From positions 430,732,676 to 430,796,675 of the forward strand of contig NC_058521.1 in NCBI RefSeq assembly GCF_904849725.1: a stretch of 64,000 nt of DNA, given 5' to 3'. Every line of letters begins with the position of its first letter. Position 1 is the stretch's first letter. The notes under the pieces are model-generated. The model was given only the letters and a program-made list of their open reading frames with translations. It was not told where the DNA came from and made no database searches. Made by a program: the position numbers and the translations under genes. This DNA is from Hordeum vulgare subsp. vulgare. Taxonomy: Eukaryota > Streptophyta > Magnoliopsida > Poales > Poaceae. This document shows positions 11,019 to 21,132 of the stretch, one piece after another.

Positions 11019-13184
11019 ATGGCGCCGACGCAGCAAGGTGAATCAGATCGCCGTCTTCCTCCTCTTGGCCTCCGTGGGCTTTCTAGGGTTGCTTTCCAAC
11101 CGAGAGCGCCGCCGCCCGGAGGACTTCCTCCTCTTGGTCTCATCGGACGAGCGGGAGTTGCATCCTTCTCCATCGGCACGGCCGGTTTCGACCATCTTCC
11201 TCCTCCAACAACTTTGCCTCGACGGCGCGTCGGCCTCGCACGCCCATCTCGCCCTCCGGCACCTAACGAGGCTGGTTCGTCGAACTGGAGTGCCTCCGTC
11301 GGCGGGACAGGTACAAGCAGCGGCGGTAGGGCAGGTACAGGCAGCGGCGGCGCAAGTTCTACGTTCGTCGGCTTCACGTTTGGCAGCGGCGGGATCTCGT
11401 TCGGCGGTGGCAGCAGGAACTCGTTCGTCGGCGGGGCAGGTACGGGCAGCGGTGGCGGTGGAAACTCGTTCGTCGGCGGGGCAGGTACAGGCAGCGGTGG
11501 CGGCGGGAACTCGTTCGTCGGTGGGGCAGGTACAGGCAGCGGTGGCGGCGGCTTCAGTTTCAGTACGAGCAGAGAAGGTAAACTCTAAAGCTGTTGTTTT
11601 AGAACAACCAAAACTGCAGTGTTTTAAAACTGTTTTAGAATAGCCAAAACTACAGTGTTCTAAAACTGCAGTGTTCTAAACTATAGATCGTTGCCAAAGC
11701 TGCAGTGTACTAAAACTGTAGATCATCATTGTTCTAAAGCTGTTCTAAAACTGTTGTTCCTGGGGTTCTAAAGCTGTTCTAAATTGCTGGATAGTCTCTG
11801 AATTTTGTACATGCTTAGTTGCTAAATTTTCTTTCTTGATTGATGACATCTGCAGTAGCTGCTAAAGCTGTTCTAAAACTGTTTTTCTTGGAGTATGTGT
11901 TCTAAAATGTATGTGTTCTAAAGGAACTCGTGGACACAATGGTTTGGATGTGATGAATGGAGAGAACGCAACTGGTTCGGGCATTGGGTACCGAGGAAAT
12001 GGATACAACCCAAATTTTGCCCATGCCGACGAATACCCTCCTAGTCAAGAGGCTGTACAAACCCAAAAACAACCAATCGATTTGAGTAAGCATATTTAGA
12101 GCATAGTGTTGTTTCCATATTTTTTGTTTATCTAATTATTTTTTCAACGAATCTAGATGTTATGTCGAACAAGGAGACAAGAAGACAGTACGATACAGAT
12201 GACAAGCGTCACATATATGCTGAGATCATTAAACGTAATGGTACGGGTAGAAGGTTGAAGCATGGAGTTTCTAAAGCTGTTGCACTAGCGTGTGATTGTC
12301 CTAGGAGGATAGTGCAAAGGGTATGGTTGGAGGCTAAAAAAGGTGGCGGTATTACTGGGGTAAAAAACAATCGAAAGCTCAAATCAGGAAGGAAGAAGAT
12401 TAATTTCGACATAGATGCATTGGAGGCCATCCCACCCGGAGAGAGAACAACATTAGAACAAGTTGCTGGACATTTGAACTTGTCAACTACCACTATTTGG
12501 CGGAGGTGAGCGTTGTCAATTTTCTACATGTCAACATTCTTTTATTTCTATATTCTTAGGTTGAGGGGAGCATGGGAGTTGAAGCCCTGCGATAAAGTGG
12601 ACAGGGAGAAAAATCGGGAGTACTTAGTGAAGTACGTACTGCCGGCTATAAAGGAAAAGTGGCCTGAGAGTGATAGATGGAACACCATCTACGTACAGCA
12701 GGACAATGCTAGGACTCATATAAAACCAGATGATCCACTTTTTTTGCAGGAAGCTGCAAGGGGTGGTTGGGATATTAGGATGATATATCAACCACCTAAT
12801 TCTCCTGACACAAACATATTAGATCTTGGTTGGTTTGCCTCAATTCAAGCAATGTTCCATAAAAAGATGCCCAAGACTCTACCCGAGATTGTCGCAAAGG
12901 TCTTGCACCGATTTGAGTATTTTATGTTATTTGTTCAAGATATCTACTCCCATAGGTTAATGTTATGAACTGATTGAGTTTTTTAATTTTATGTGTCATA
13001 GGTTAATCAATCCCTAGCTGAGTACCCCCATCAAAAGCTCAATAGGATCTGGTTGAGTCATCAAGCATGCATGAGAGAGATCATCAATCACAAGGGGTCT
13101 ATCCACTACGCGGTTCCTCACTTGAAGAAAAAAGCATTAGAGAGACAAGGGCTTCTCCCGGTTCGTTTAGCGATTGACAGATAA
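11019..13184 (+). pseudogene. Mariner-like transposase, spliced, internally deleted
   Basis: Exons by splice sites and phase: 11019-11577, 11924-12085, 12157-12505, 12560-12899, 13002-13184 (stop TAA), giving an open 530-codon frame. Exon 1 encodes a Gly/Ser-rich N-terminus with three 15-residue repeats. Exon 3 encodes the DNA-binding helix-turn-helix part (from MSNKETRRQYDTDDK to HLNLSTTTIWRR). Exon 4 has the second catalytic Asp in YVQQDNARTH and the third in PPNSPDTNILDLGWF, the plant mariner DD39D pattern. Exon 5 is the conserved C-terminus (YPHQKLNRIW). The block with the first catalytic Asp (family motif around HIDEKWF) is missing between exons 3 and 4, some 100-150 residues, and the 'intron' there is only 54 bp. 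The protein could bind DNA but should not cut it. Downstream of a CGCG-rich promoter region. Confidence 0.8.
11418..11552 (+). repeat. Three 45-bp tandem repeats in the transposase first exon
   Basis: Units at 11418-11462, 11463-11507 and 11508-11552, each encoding NSFVGGAGTGSGGGG. In-frame and nearly identical, so they arose by recent tandem duplication and make a flexible glycine-rich linker. Confidence 0.85.
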
Positions 13185-13226
13185 TATGTTGAGCGGGCAA
13201 TTGAGTTCTTGAACTCAACATGATTT

Positions 13227-13548
13227 GTACTTTCTTTTCATCATCGGAAACATTCTGCACTTTCTTTTCATCATTAACATAAGATCGGAAACCTTCTGCA
13301 CTTTCTTTTTATCATCAACATAAGATCAGAAACATAAGAAACAACATAAGATCGGAAACCTTCTGCACTTTCTTTTTATCATCAACATAAGATCGGAAAC
13401 CTTCTGCACTTTCTTTTTATCATCAGCATAAGATCAGAAACATAAGAAACAACATAATATCGGAAACCTTCTGCACTTTCTTTTCATCATGCCGCAATAC
13501 TAAACTTGGCTATCCGGCACATTCTGCACTTCCTTTTCATCATCAAGA
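13227..13548. repeat. Tandem repeat spacer between the two mariner ORFs
   Basis: About seven imperfect copies of a unit around CTTCTGCACTTTCTTTTTAT followed by CATCAACATAAGATCGGAAA, with alternating short and long versions. It separates the 3' ends of the convergent transposase gene and Cys-rich ORF and may hold both polyadenylation regions. Confidence 0.7.
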
Positions 13549-13568
13549 TAGATAGACGGGTTGCGACG

Positions 13569-14051
13569 TCACCTTATGCATATGCCATCTTTATTTATCG
13601 CCACCGTCGTCGCACAATCTTTGCACCAATAATTGTCACACAGCAAAGGGTTTCCACACAACTCGCAAGAAGGCAAATCCTTTGGAACCGGGAGCCTACA
13701 TCCCAAGCAAAGGAATATAGATGGCTCACCGCGGATGCCACACTTTCTGCACAAAGCCGGATGAATGCAAACCTCACATGTTGATATCGGGTTCGAGTAG
13801 GTTTGGAGTACCCTTGCACGTCGACGCAAAACTTCATCTTCAACCGGCCCTTCGACCTCTTGCTCTTGCACCACCTCCTCCATGGAAGGAACCTCGAGCA
13901 CGCCTAGCACCTCCTCCACGGCAGGAACCTCGAGTACGCCTAGCATCTCCTCCATGGCAGGAACCTCGAGCACGCCTAGCACCGCCTCCACGCCATCCAT
14001 GGAGTCCATCGGTTTGGGTTTGTGTGTTACATGGACTCCTAGCATCTCCAT
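13569..14051 (-). CDS. Cys-rich putative zinc-binding protein encoded inside the mariner element
   Basis: 160-aa ORF with an ATG start, convergent to the transposase gene and wholly inside the transposon. The N-terminal half holds three tandem acidic 12-residue repeats, GVLEVPAMEEML, GVLEVPAVEEVL and GVLEVPSMEEVV. The C-terminal half has many CxxC pairs: CEVC, CRKC, CLGC, CELC, then C and CKDC, a spacing that suggests two or three zinc ribbon/knuckle sites. A TATA-like GGATATAAAA lies only about 10-18 bp upstream of the ATG on the same strand, perhaps too close to serve this ATG. I do not recognise the family. Plant mariners are normally described with a single transposase gene, so this may be an accessory factor, a captured host gene fragment, or a fortuitous ORF. 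The regular Cys spacing and in-frame repeats argue against chance. Function unknown. Confidence 0.55.
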   Translation of the reverse strand: MEMLGVHVTHKPKPMDSMDGVEAVLGVLEVPAMEEMLGVLEVPAVEEVLGVLEVPSMEEVVQEQEVEGPVEDEVLRRRARVLQTYSNPISTCEVCIHPALCRKCGIRGEPSIFLCLGCRLPVPKDLPSCELCGNPLLCDNYWCKDCATTVAINKDGICIR

Positions 14052-14485
14052 CGTGTGGGATTTTATATCCTGCTATCTATGCATGTAGAACGTGTGAATG
14101 AGAAGGAGAGAGTGTGAATGAGAATGAGAAGGCCGAGGGTTGCATGCAGCCAGGTTGTGTGAATGCTTACCTGAGAGAGTGTGAATGAGAAGGAGAGAGG
14201 CCGAGGGCATGCATATTCTGTTCACACTTGCGGACACTTGCATGCAGCATTGCGTGTGAACGCCACGGATGGAGTAAACACAAAACGTCTTAATTAATAT
14301 AGTAATTAATGTTATGCGCCTTATTTCCTTCTCATTCTGAAAAATCCTGATTTTGGAGATAGGCCTTATATACTGTGATGGAGGGAGTACTACTTTATGC
14401 TACTATGCACTATGAAGGTAGTATCATACAATAGTATCATATGCATGATACTACTATATGATACTCCACACTATGGCCAGCCTTA

Positions 14486-14955
14486 TGGACACAAATGCCC
14501 CTGCATGCATGCATGGACGGTAAGGAGTAGCAGTTATAAATGCACATGCAACCCATTGGCTCTACGTCCGCGTTCTTCTCTCCTTGTCTCTCTGCATGTT
14601 GCATGCCCATCTCTCTCACACCGTTGCGCTAGCCTATGAGAAGCTTAGAAATCTTTCTTTCCAAAAAAGATGAGATCTTTCAGAGATTTTTTTGCTTCGA
14701 TCAAAGAATTGAAGTTCCCTCTTAAATAAACAAAGCGCCAACAATTTCATTTCCCTCCTAAACAAGTAGAGTGCCATGAAGACTATAGCCTCGAAAATTT
14801 GCTTCAAAAATTTGATTACCAACCACCAGAGCCACGGATTTGGAGTTTCCTTCAAAACCAAAAAAACATGTCTATAAATCGAGCTGCATGAAGAGACCAA
14901 CTTGCACACCTCTCCTTAATCCGTATGCACTTCTCTGCATCGCCACGAACTTGCA
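14486..14955. other. Noncoding sequence upstream of a small ORF
   Basis: Follows the Tourist MITE. Contains a TATA-like TTATAAATGC at about 14533 and pyrimidine-rich CTCTCTC motifs (14575-14625) that could be a promoter and 5' leader for the small + strand ORF at 14956. Nothing else recognised. Confidence 0.35.
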
Positions 14956-15195
14956 ATGGATTATCTCGGCCTCAACTCTGCCATTAACTGGAACGAGGTT
15001 GAAGAACATTATGATGGCAACGCTAAAGACATGGATTACGTGTATGTGTTCGAGGGAAGCGATGACGGTATGAATCGACATTTTCCCTTTGATCTTATGT
15101 CGTTTTTATCTTCCCCCATTGATGTGTTGTCCACGTTTGAATTTCAGAAGACGCCGCTGCAGACCATGTCCATGGCGACGAACACGCTGTGCACG
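14956..15195 (+). CDS. Small acidic hypothetical protein, partial, 3' end replaced by retrotransposon sequence
   Basis: An ATG at 14956 (MDYLGLNSAINWNEVEEHYD) opens a 37-codon exon ending at 15067 before GTATGA. A good acceptor (TTTCAG) at 15142-15147 joins in phase to an exon rich in Asp, His and Ala (DAAADHVHGDE). From about 15196 the sequence matches the end of a Copia LTR plus primer-binding site, so the original 3' end is lost. I do not recognise the protein. The codon use and splice signals make a real gene fragment plausible, but a chance ORF cannot be excluded. Confidence 0.3.
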
Positions 15196-15248
15196 ACCTA
15201 TTCACCCCCTCTTGTCAACCATATCGATTCTTTCAATTGGTATCAGAG
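15196..15248 (+). mobile_element. Relic of a Copia LTR end plus primer-binding site
   Basis: The segment from about 15196 (ACCTATTCACCCCCTCTTG) through CCATATCGATTCTTTCA and ATTGGTATCAGAG closely matches, in opposite orientation, the LTR end and tRNA-Met primer site of the Copia element at 45781-45850. It is cut off at 15248 by the LARD. This is what remains of an older related Copia element. Confidence 0.6.
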
Positions 15249-15802
15249 TGTGACAGCCCGAGACCGACGTTCCAGAAGATTCCCCTTTTATTCCGTTGTC
15301 GCCGTGTTATTATTTGTCTGTCGCATTCATCATCGCATCATGCGCATCATCTGCATTGCGTCGGCACTCCGTTGCTGTCAGTTTTCAAACCTGCATCCGT
15401 TATTAGTTTCCGGTTCTCTCCGTGTTCGTCGTTGTCCGTTTTGACCCCGACCACACACGCACGCTCCCGCGACATCGTTAAAATATTGTTTTTAAAAGTG
15501 TCTGGAAGACATTCTCGGATTGGGTTGAAACTTGGCGTGCGGTCTTAATATAGTGTAGGTAGGCCGCCTGCCAATTTTCATCGCAATCAGAGCTCGTTTG
15601 ATACCTGTACCGTTTATTATATAGCGTCACTATAGCCGGTTTAATTGTCGGACGTTCGGTGTTTTAAAATCTCTGTCATAGGCCGCACCATTTCCCTCTC
15701 ATCCCTACATAGCCCAACTACACAACCCATTAGACCCATCTAGCCACTTCCTCCGTTCGTGGTCATCGGATCGCGATCGGACGGACGAGGTCCACCCCAC
15801 CA

Positions 15803-16264
15803 CAAAGCTGGCCAAACGGGCCATGCTTTTTGGGCCGGCTCGGAAGCACGCCGACCCGGCAAGCCACGGGCCAGGCACGCCACGGACTAATCGAGCCGTG
15901 CCTGGGCCTAAGGGCTGGGCGCGGGCCGGCACGGCACGACCCGTTTACCTTATAAGATAAAAAATAACCTAATAGGCCAAAATCGGCCCAAAGAACAACC
16001 CAATATGTCAAAGTTGGCCCAAAAAACAACTGAACAGGCCAAATCAGCCCGAATAACAGCCTAAAATAAAAAAAACCAGCAGGCTAGCGGGACTAGCGGG
16101 CCCACGGGCCAGGTCGTATAGCCTCCGTACCGTGCTTGGGCCGGGAGGCTACGCACGTGGGCTGGCACGACACGGCCTGGCTAATATTCGTGTCCGGGCG
16201 GGCCATGCCGTGCCAGGCCCGTTTATGGCGGGTTGTGCCGGGCCGACCCGTTTGGCCAGGACTG
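15803..16264. mobile_element. hAT-type nonautonomous MITE
   Basis: 462-bp insertion in the LARD 5' LTR, flanked by 8-bp direct repeats CCCCACCA (15795-15802 and 16265-16272), the hAT target-site length. Ends are inverted: CAAAGCTGGCCAAACGGGC at left and the complement of CAGTCCTGGCCAAACGGGTC at right. The interior is full of GGCCCG/CGGGCC inverted motifs and has no ORF of interest. The other LTR copy (near 29970) has a single CCCCACCA, exactly the empty site. Confidence 0.85.
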
Positions 16265-16920
16265 CCCCACCATAGCCCAACCCTATATAATAACCACCCC
16301 ATGGAGAGACCTCTCTTACTTACTAGGGTTTTCCCCTAGCCAAAATTGCAGTCATCCCCTAAAAAATCCCACGTGCTAGGCTAAACCCTCTAAATCCCGC
16401 AGCTCTAGCCTCCCCAGCCCATCCCAGCCTTGAGATTTTGATCTAAGGGCTCAGATTGCCCAGTTTCCCGCCTACGGGACACATCTGTGCCACCAAAGGG
16501 ACATGTCCGGGCGACCTCTGTGCTCCCGAGCCATCCCCGTAGCCGATTCCGCCCGCAGCAGCCGATGCTTGTCCGAGCTCCTCGAGCACCGGCCGGTTGC
16601 CGGAGCGCCACCGTAGCACCGCCCTCCGTCATGCCCGCATCGCCAGCTGCACCTTGCTTGCCCACCGGCCATCTACGGCTTCTCCTCTGCCCCGCCACCT
16701 CGCAGCTCCTCATGGCAGCCGCTGCAGGAGCCCCGCCGGAGGTGGCCTTGGCCCGCCGGATCCGGCGAGATCCAGGCCAGCCAGCCTCCGCCCCGTGCTG
16801 CTCGCCGACCCTGTTAATCCCATCGTCCCGCCATCCCTAGGCCGTCGGGGCCTCTCGTGGAAGCTCCACCGCCGCTTCTCGGTCAAGCATGAGCCGGTGC
16901 TCGCTCGCTCCGTTGACCGC

Positions 16921-18486
16921 TGATGTCAGATGTGCTTCCCCGGCGACAGCGAGAGGAATAGTCGTGTCGACGGCACCAGGAATCCTTCTGCTACGGCTAT
17001 GGAGCCTTGCGTTGGTGTTCCCTCGAAGCGGAAAGGGTGATGTAGCACAACGGTGGTAAGTATTTCCCTCAGTTTGAGAACCAAGGTATCAATCCAGTGG
17101 AGGAGTATCACAAGATCCTACACAAACACAAAAAGCTTGCTCCCAACGCTATGAAGGGGTTGTCAATCCCTTATAGATTGTTTGCCAAGTGAGAACTGAA
17201 AGCAACAAAGTAACAAAGCAAAGTAAAAGCGGAAGTGTAAACTATGGATGTGAATAGACCCGGGGGCCGTAGTGTTTACTAGTGGCTTCTCTCATGAAAG
17301 CAAGTAGACGGTGGGTGAACAAATTACTGTCGAGCAATTGATAGAACCGCGCAAAGTCGTGACGATATCTATGGCAATGATTATATCTATAGGCATCACG
17401 TCCAAAACAAGTAGACCGATACTGTCTGCATCTACTACTATTAGTCCACACGTCGACCGCTATCCAGCATGCATCTAGTGTATTAAGTCCAAAAGAACAG
17501 AGTAACGCCTTAAGCAAGATGACATGATGTAGATGGACAATATCATATCAACGACAGAGCCCATCTTGTTATCCTTGATAGCAACTACTTAATGTGTGCC
17601 TTGCTGCCCCTACTGTCACTGGGAAAGGTCACCACATGGTAGAACCCAAAACCAAGCACTTCTCCCATTGCAAGAATCATAGATCTAGTTGGCCAAACAA
17701 AACCCAAGACTCGGAGAGACTTACAAGGATATCAAATCATGCATATAAGAAATCAGCAAAGACTCAAATATATATCATAGATAATCTGATCACAAATCCA
17801 CAATTCATCGGATCTCGACAAACACACCACCAAACAAGATTACATCGGATAGATCTCCATGAAGATCATGGAGAACTTTGTATTGAAGATCCAAGAGAGA
17901 GAAGAAGCCATCTAGCTACTAACTACGGACCCGTAGGTCTGAAGTGAACTACTCACGAGTCATTGGAGGGGCGATGATGATGATGAAGAAGCCCTCCAAC
18001 TCCAAAGTCCCCTCCGGCAGGGCGCCGGGAAGGGTCTCCAGATGAGATCTCGCGGAAACGGAAGCTTGCGGCGGCGGAAAAGTATTTTCGAGGCTCCCCT
18101 GATTATTTTCTGTATTTTAGGGAATATATAGGCCAAAGATCTAGTTCAGGGGGCGGCCAGGGAGGCCACATGCCCTACCACCGCCGCCTCCCCTGGTGGC
18201 GGAGTGGGGGCTTGTGGGCTCCGTGGGCCGTCCTGGCTTGGCCCACAAGCCCCCTGTTCTTCTTCCGTCCGGGAAAAAATCATTTCGGGGATTTTATTCC
18301 ATTTGGACTCTGTTCCAAAATCAGAACTGAAAAGAGCCAAAAACACTGGAAAAATAGGAACTAGCACTTGGCACTGAATTAATAAGTTAGTCCCCATAAA
18401 GATATAAAAGGTACATAAAACATCCAAAGATGACAAGATAACAACATGAAACCATCAAAAATTATAGATACGTTTGAGACGTATCA
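16921..18486 (-). repeat. 3' LTR of the Gypsy element
   Basis: 1566 bp; nearly identical to the copy at 23449-25015, with scattered single-base differences. Starts TGATGTCAGATG and ends GAGACGTATCA on the + strand. Confidence 0.88.
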
Positions 18487-21132
18487 AGCATCCCCAAGCT
18501 TAACTCCTGCTCGTCCTCGAGTAGGGAAGTGATAAAGAATGAATTTTTGATGCTTTCATGCTACCTAGCTTAGATGTCCTTTGTAACTCCTCTTATGTGA
18601 CGTGAATGTTCAGATCCATTAGATTCAAAACAATAGTTTGCTATTGACGTGGAAACAATAATAATTTAAGCAAACTAGCAAGGTAATCATGAACTTTCAA
18701 AATAACAAGGCCAAAAGAAAGTTATCCCTACAAAAGCATATAGTCTGGCTATGCTCTATCATCATTGCACAACGAATTTAAATCATGCACAACCCCGGTA
18801 TTGGCCAAGTAATTGTTTCACACCTTTCCTTTCTCAAACCTTTTCAACTCTCACGCAATACATGAGCGTGGGCCATGGTTATAGCACTATAGATGGTGTG
18901 GAGTGTGGTGGAGGTTGCAAGACAAAAAAGGAGAAGATAGTCACATTAACTAGGCATATCAATGAGCTGTGGAGATGCTCATCAATAGATATCAATGTGA
19001 ATGAGTAGGGATTGCCATATAAATGATGCACTAGAGCTAAGAGTATGTGAAAGCTCTTAAAGAAAACTAGTGGGTGTGCATCCAACTTGCTTGCTCACGA
19101 AGACCTAAGGCAATTTTGAGGAAGCCTATCGTTGGAATATACAAGCCAAGTTATATAATGAAAATTTCCCACTAGCTATATGGTGGTGACAAAACGAGAG
19201 ACTCTCAATCATGAAGATCATGGTGCTTAATATGCACAAGTGTGGAAAAAGTGGTAGCATTGTCCCTTCTCTCTTTTTCTCTCATTTTTTTTGGTGGGCT
19301 CCTTTGGCCTCTTTTATTTCCTCACATGGGACAATGCTCCATTAATTATGATCATCACACTTTCAACTCAAAACTTAGAGCAACGATGACTCTATATGGA
19401 ATGCCTTCGGTAGTGTACCGTGACAATGATCTAGCATGGCATAGACATTAATGGAAACATCATGCTAGCTATTTTACGATCATGCAATGGCAATGTAGAC
19501 GTGGTGGCACATGTCATGGTGGTAGTTGCATGGCAATATATCTCGGAATGACTTTGAAAAGCCATAGTTGGTAGGTATGGTGGCTGTTTTGAGGGAGGCT
19601 AATGGTGGGTTTGTGTACCGGCGAAAGTTGCACAACACTAAGAAGATAGTGATGGTGGAAGGTGAAAGTGCATCTAAACCATGGACTCAACATTAGTCAT
19701 GAAGAACTCATATACTTGTTGCAAAAAGTTTTATTAGTAATCGAAACAAAGCATTCAACGCATACTCCTAGGGGAAGGGTTGGTAGGTATAAACCATCGC
19801 GCGATCCCGACCGCCACGCAAAGGATGACAATCAATATACTAATCATGCTCAGATTTCATGACATAGCGGTTCACCATGCGTGCATGCTACGGGAATCAC
19901 TAACTTCAACACAAGTATTTCTAGATCCACAACACCTTACTAGCATGACTTCAATATTACCATAACCACAACTCAAAACTAATTGAGATGAATCAAACTT
20001 CTCTAACTATTCAATGCACATGAAGGTGGAAGTTTTCGTATCCCTTTGGATAACTACCCCTTTTGAGACTACTTTCAAAGCATAGATCAACTACCAAGCC
20101 ACGCACCGCTGTGCTCTAAAAGATATAAGTGAAGCACATAGAGCAAAACTATCTAGCTCAAAAGATATAAGTGAAGCACATGTGAGCTGAATTGTCTACC
20201 AAAAGATATAAGTGAAGCTCGACAAAATCACGGTGAGTGCATGTCTCTCTCTCTAGGTGCGCAGCAAGGATGATTGTGACACAAAAAAATAAATAAAAGA
20301 CTCCTACGATACAAGACGCTTCAAGCAAAAACACATAACATGTGGTGAATAAAAATATAGCCCCAAGTAACGTTACCGATGGATTGAAGACGAGAGAGGG
20401 CATGCCTTCCCGGGGCATCCCCAAGCTTAGGCTTTTACGGCATCCTTGAATATCTTGGGGTGCCTTGGGAATCCCCAAGCTTGAGCTCTTGCCACTCTTT
20501 ATCTCTTTGTCCATAAGAACTTCACCCAACACTTGAAAACTTCACAACATGAAACTTAAACAGAAACTCGTGATAACATTAGTATGAGAAAGCAAACCAC
20601 CACTTCCTTAGGTACTGTAGAAAACTTAAATTCTACTTGTTCTGATGTTGGGTTACTGTATTTTCAATCTTCCATGGCTAATACCCCCCGATACTATCCA
20701 TAGTTTCATGAAAATAAGCAACCAACACAACAAAAACAGAATCTGTTAACAGCACACCAGTCTGTAGCAATCTGTATATTTTGTATACCTCTGGTACTTA
20801 AAAAATTCTTACAAATTACGACAGTCTGAAGAATTTGCATAGCAATCAGAAACAAAAAGAATCAACTCAAAAGCTCTTACAGAAAAAAATGAAAATTCTT
20901 TTCGTGAGCAGAAAGTTTCTGTCTTTTCCAGCATGACCAAACGATCATCCCCAAGACTAATCATAACGGTTTTTCTTTTCACAAACACAAAAAGAAACAC
21001 AAAAAACACAATCATAACATAATTATGAAAGTGTGGAAAACACAAAACAGAAAGAAAAAGGATAGATTCGTTGGGTTGCCTCCCAACAAGTCCTTTTGTT
21101 TAACGCCCTTAGCTAGGCGAAAAGTGATGGAA
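18487..21132. other. Noncoding 3' internal region of the Gypsy element
   Basis: No pol domain is recognisable on either strand. The purine tract flanking the LTR lies at 18487-18505, and similar CCCCAAGCTTAGG/CCCCAAGCTTGAG motifs recur at about 20415-20485, which may be degenerate internal copies. AT-rich sequence fills the rest. Confidence 0.6.
20115..20222. repeat. Three copies of an AAAAGATATAAGTGAAGC motif
   Basis: Copies start at about 20118, 20159 and 20200, spaced about 41 bp apart, inside the noncoding part of the Gypsy element. Confidence 0.7.

Larger units (their letters stand above)
10554..14387 (+). mobile_element. Mariner-like (Tc1/mariner) transposon with transposase gene and an extra ORF
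   Basis: 3834-bp element with terminal repeats CTCCCTCCATTACAGTTTAT (left) and the complement of CTCCCTCCATCACAGTATAT (right), followed on each side by an AGGC match. TA duplications flank it (10552-10553, 14388-14389). It carries a five-exon transposase gene (11019-13184, +) and a convergent Cys-rich ORF (14051-13569, -), with a tandem-repeat spacer between them. The termini match those of the Stowaway MITEs around it, so elements of this kind are the plausible source of their transposase. Confidence 0.88.
10371..14482. mobile_element. Tourist-type (PIF/Harbinger) MITE split by a mariner transposon
   Basis: The terminal inverted repeat GGCTGGCCATAG begins at 10371 and its complement CTATGGCCAGCC ends at 14482. 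Both ends are flanked by TTA (10368-10370 and 14483-14485), the 3-bp target duplication typical of PIF/Harbinger elements. The MITE's own sequence is only 10371-10551 and 14390-14482, rich in TAGTATCAT/ATGATACTA inverted motifs. The remaining 3.83 kb is the mariner-like element that inserted at a TA inside it. Confidence 0.8.

Noticed and set aside
10903..11643. 246-codon + strand ORF overlapping the transposase first exon
   Set aside because: The alternative frame lacks the conserved splice phase and its Ser/Ala-rich text mirrors the Gly-rich repeats.
12209..12493. 94-codon minus ORF opposite the transposase helix-turn-helix exon
   Set aside because: Antisense shadow; the + strand carries the recognisable protein.
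15705..16339. Short ORFs on both strands with Gly/Pro/Arg content
   Set aside because: They fall inside the hAT MITE and LARD LTR; inverted repeats create open frames by chance.
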